Notes under the pieces: model-generated
Database searches by the model: none
Told to the model about the DNA's origin: nothing
What the model saw: the letters and a program-made list of their open reading frames with translations, nothing else
Position numbers and translations under genes: made by a program
In this document: positions 5,666 through 6,747 of the stretch, one piece after another
Position numbering within the stretch: position 1 is the stretch's first letter
Layout: every line of letters starts with the position of its first letter
Source: Solobacterium sp.
Lineage (GTDB): Bacteria > Bacillota_I > Bacilli_A > Erysipelotrichales > Erysipelotrichaceae
Assembly (NCBI GenBank): GCA_016280695.1
Contig: JAEEHG010000209.1
Location: forward strand, 1 to 6,747
Direction of reading: 5' to 3'
Length of the DNA stretch: 6,747 bases

Positions 5666-5694
5666 ATTTTAGCACTCCCAAAATAGGGCCGCAA
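5666..5694 (-). promoter_or_regulatory. predicted sigma-A promoter of ridA (extended -10)
   Basis: On the minus strand TTGCGG (5694-5689) and TAAAAT (5671-5666) are separated by 17 bases. The -10 box matches five of six positions and is preceded by TGC, an extended -10 element that offsets the weak -35. The start point would be near 5659, giving a leader of about 53 bases. Confidence 0.62.
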
Positions 5695-5703
5695 GCGCTT
5701 CCA
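5690..5703. promoter_or_regulatory. cre-like operator, copy 3, over the ridA -35 box
   Basis: CGCAAGCGCTTCCA (plus strand) contains the same AAGCGCTT palindrome (5693-5700) and matches 11 of 14 positions of the catabolite-response consensus. Its register relative to the -35 box (AAGCGCTTGCGG, minus strand) is identical to that at the malY promoter (AAGCGCTTGTAA). This shared geometry is the main support for a real regulatory site. Confidence 0.52.
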
Positions 5704-5788
5704 CCCTGTTTCATAACTTACATTCACTGTAAATTTTTTCAGCGTAAAGACTTGCGTTTTCACTTGAAAAATACCCCGAAATCCGCTC

Positions 5789-5817
5789 TTCGAAGAAGGC
5801 TGTTCGTGTAATATACT
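5789..5817 (+). promoter_or_regulatory. candidate promoter of the M20 amidohydrolase gene
   Basis: TTCGAA (5789-5794), a 17-base spacer and TATACT (5812-5817) precede the start codon by about 45 bases. The -10 box is good (five of six) but the -35 is poor (three of six). A 10-base palindrome TCTTCGAAGA (5787-5796) covers the -35 region. The rest of the divergent gap (about 5704-5786) is AT-rich, with a short inverted repeat TTACA/TGTAA at 5718-5732, and I see no small gene in it. Confidence 0.35.
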
Positions 5818-5862
5818 TAATGATGTAAACATTCATAAAACTGCATAAGGAGGACAACGCAC

Positions 5863-6747
5863 ATGAATGAACGTCAGGAACAACTCGTCCGCAATGCCGA
5901 CAAGAACAGACAGCTGGTTCTGGATGCCGAGCGCTGGCTCTGGGCCCATCCGCAGGTCGGTTTCACGGAGTGGGAAGCCCACAATTACCTGGTAGAAAAA
6001 TACGAAGCCCTCGGCTATGAACTCGTTCTGGCCGGCAAGATCCCGGGTTTCGGCAACATCCCGGGTTTCTACACTGACATCGATACCGGAAAACCCGGCC
6101 CGACCCTGGCTATTTTCGGCGAACTCGACGCCCTGGACATCGCCAACCATCCGGAATCCGTCAACGGCATGACCCACTGCTGCGGCCATCATGCCCAGTC
6201 GGCAGCCCTGCTCGGCCTGGCGGCTGCCTTCAAGGAACCGGGTGCCCTGGACGGCCTGTGCGGCAAGATCCGCCTGATTGCTGTCCCGGCAGAAGAAATG
6301 ATCCAGCTGGCCTACCGTGAGGAACTGCGCAAGCAGGGTGTCATCAGCTACATGGGCGGCAAGGTTGAATTCATGCACAGAGGCATCCTCGACGGTGTCG
6401 ACCTGGCCATCATGGTGCACACCGCAGCCATGGCGGAAGGTGACCCGTATGACTTCATCTGCGGTTACGGCAACAACGGCTGCATGGCCAAGACCATCCG
6501 TTACAAGGGCAAGTCGGCCCACGCCGGCGGTTCCCCGCATCTCGGCATCAACGCCCAGTACGCGGCCATGCTCGGCCTGCAGGCAGTCAACGACCTGCGT
6601 GAAACTTTCCAGGAAAAGGATACAATCCGCTTCCACCCGATCATGATGGGCGTCAATTCCGCCGTCAATATCATCCCGGATGAAATGAAGATCGAAAGCT
6701 ATGTCCGCGGCCGTACAATCGAAGCCATGAAGAAGGAAAACACCAAG
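5863..6747 (+). CDS. M20-family metallopeptidase/amidohydrolase (AbgB-like), 3' end missing
   Basis: The reading frame is open for 295 codons from the ATG at 5863 to the right edge. AAGGAGG (5847-5853) lies nine bases upstream. M20 enzymes hydrolyse amide bonds of N-acyl amino acids, dipeptides or aminobenzoyl-glutamate with one or two metal ions. Marks are WAHPQVGFTEWE (27-38, E36), FGELDAL (85-91, D89), HCCGHHAQ (105-112), the catalytic and metal acids in VPAEE (141-145), MVH (184-186), and the start of the dimerisation domain YKGKSAHAGGSPHLGINA (214-231). The order and spacing fit the M20D/AbgB-like amidohydrolases of about 390-480 residues, so roughly a quarter to a third is missing. It is divergent from ridA across 256 bases. 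The substrate cannot be told, but amino-acid release would feed the neighbouring PLP lyase and RidA. Confidence 0.87.
   Translation, partial: MNERQEQLVRNADKNRQLVLDAERWLWAHPQVGFTEWEAHNYLVEKYEALGYELVLAGKIPGFGNIPGFYTDIDTGKPGPTLAIFGELDALDIANHPESVNGMTHCCGHHAQSAALLGLAAAFKEPGALDGLCGKIRLIAVPAEEMIQLAYREELRKQGVISYMGGKVEFMHRGILDGVDLAIMVHTAAMAEGDPYDFICGYGNNGCMAKTIRYKGKSAHAGGSPHLGINAQYAAMLGLQAVNDLRETFQEKDTIRFHPIMMGVNSAVNIIPDEMKIESYVRGRTIEAMKKENTK

Noticed and set aside
5607..5714. N-terminal extension of RidA to an ATG at 5714 (163 residues)
   Set aside because: The extra 36 residues match nothing in RidA, cover the predicted promoter and leader hairpin, and lack a ribosome site. The ATG at 5606 has GGAGG nine bases upstream.
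5749..5762. Fourth cre-like site upstream of the M20 gene
   Set aside because: TGAAAACGCAAGTC on the minus strand matches the left half of the consensus, but the right half fails and the AAGCGCTT palindrome is absent. It is about 100 bases from the start codon and not over a good -35 box.
5833..6636. 267-codon minus-strand frame opposite the M20 gene
   Set aside because: The plus-strand frame has a strong ribosome site and all M20 metal-site blocks. The minus frame has none and stays open only because of codon bias.

Overview
The window looks like chromosomal DNA of a moderately GC-rich, low-oxygen-adapted member of the Bacillota (Clostridia or Erysipelotrichia type). The reasons are strong AGGAGG ribosome binding sites, a Ni-pincer LarA enzyme, short co-directional operons and CcpA/LacI-type palindromes at promoters. 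The exact taxon cannot be read from the sequence. Nothing looks mobile: I see no IS, tRNA, rRNA, CRISPR array or phage gene. No gap without a gene exceeds about 260 bases.

Almost everything is on the minus strand; in transcription order, right to left, the genes are as follows. ridA (5606-5223) encodes an enamine/imine deaminase. A malY/patB-type PLP C-S lyase or aminotransferase (5044-3836) follows, ending at a strong terminator. Next comes a tight four-gene operon: a LarA-family Ni-dependent 2-hydroxyacid racemase/epimerase (3653-2370), a small UxaA/SAF-type dehydratase subunit (2356-2030), a large UxaA/GarD-type dehydratase subunit (2033-867) and a stand-alone cyclodeaminase/cyclohydrolase domain protein (864-238). 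A terminator closes this operon. After it, the first 41 codons of an AEC-family carboxylate-type transporter run off the left edge. On the plus strand, divergent from ridA, a M20 amidohydrolase begins at 5863 and runs off the right edge.

The genes suggest two linked themes. The first is uptake (AEC), stereochemical inversion (LarA) and dehydration or lyase cleavage (two-part UxaA) of a 2-hydroxy acid. Its substrate cannot be deduced, and the role of the cyclodeaminase there is unclear. The second is amino-acid breakdown: a MalY-type beta-lyase produces 2-aminoacrylate, which RidA hydrolyses, and the M20 enzyme releases amino acids or similar amines from amide conjugates.

The most striking non-coding signal is the palindrome AAGCGCTT. 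It occurs three times, only around ridA. It overlaps the -35 box in the same register in both the ridA and malY promoters, and a third copy lies just downstream of the predicted malY start point. This points to one shared repressor of CcpA or LacI type.
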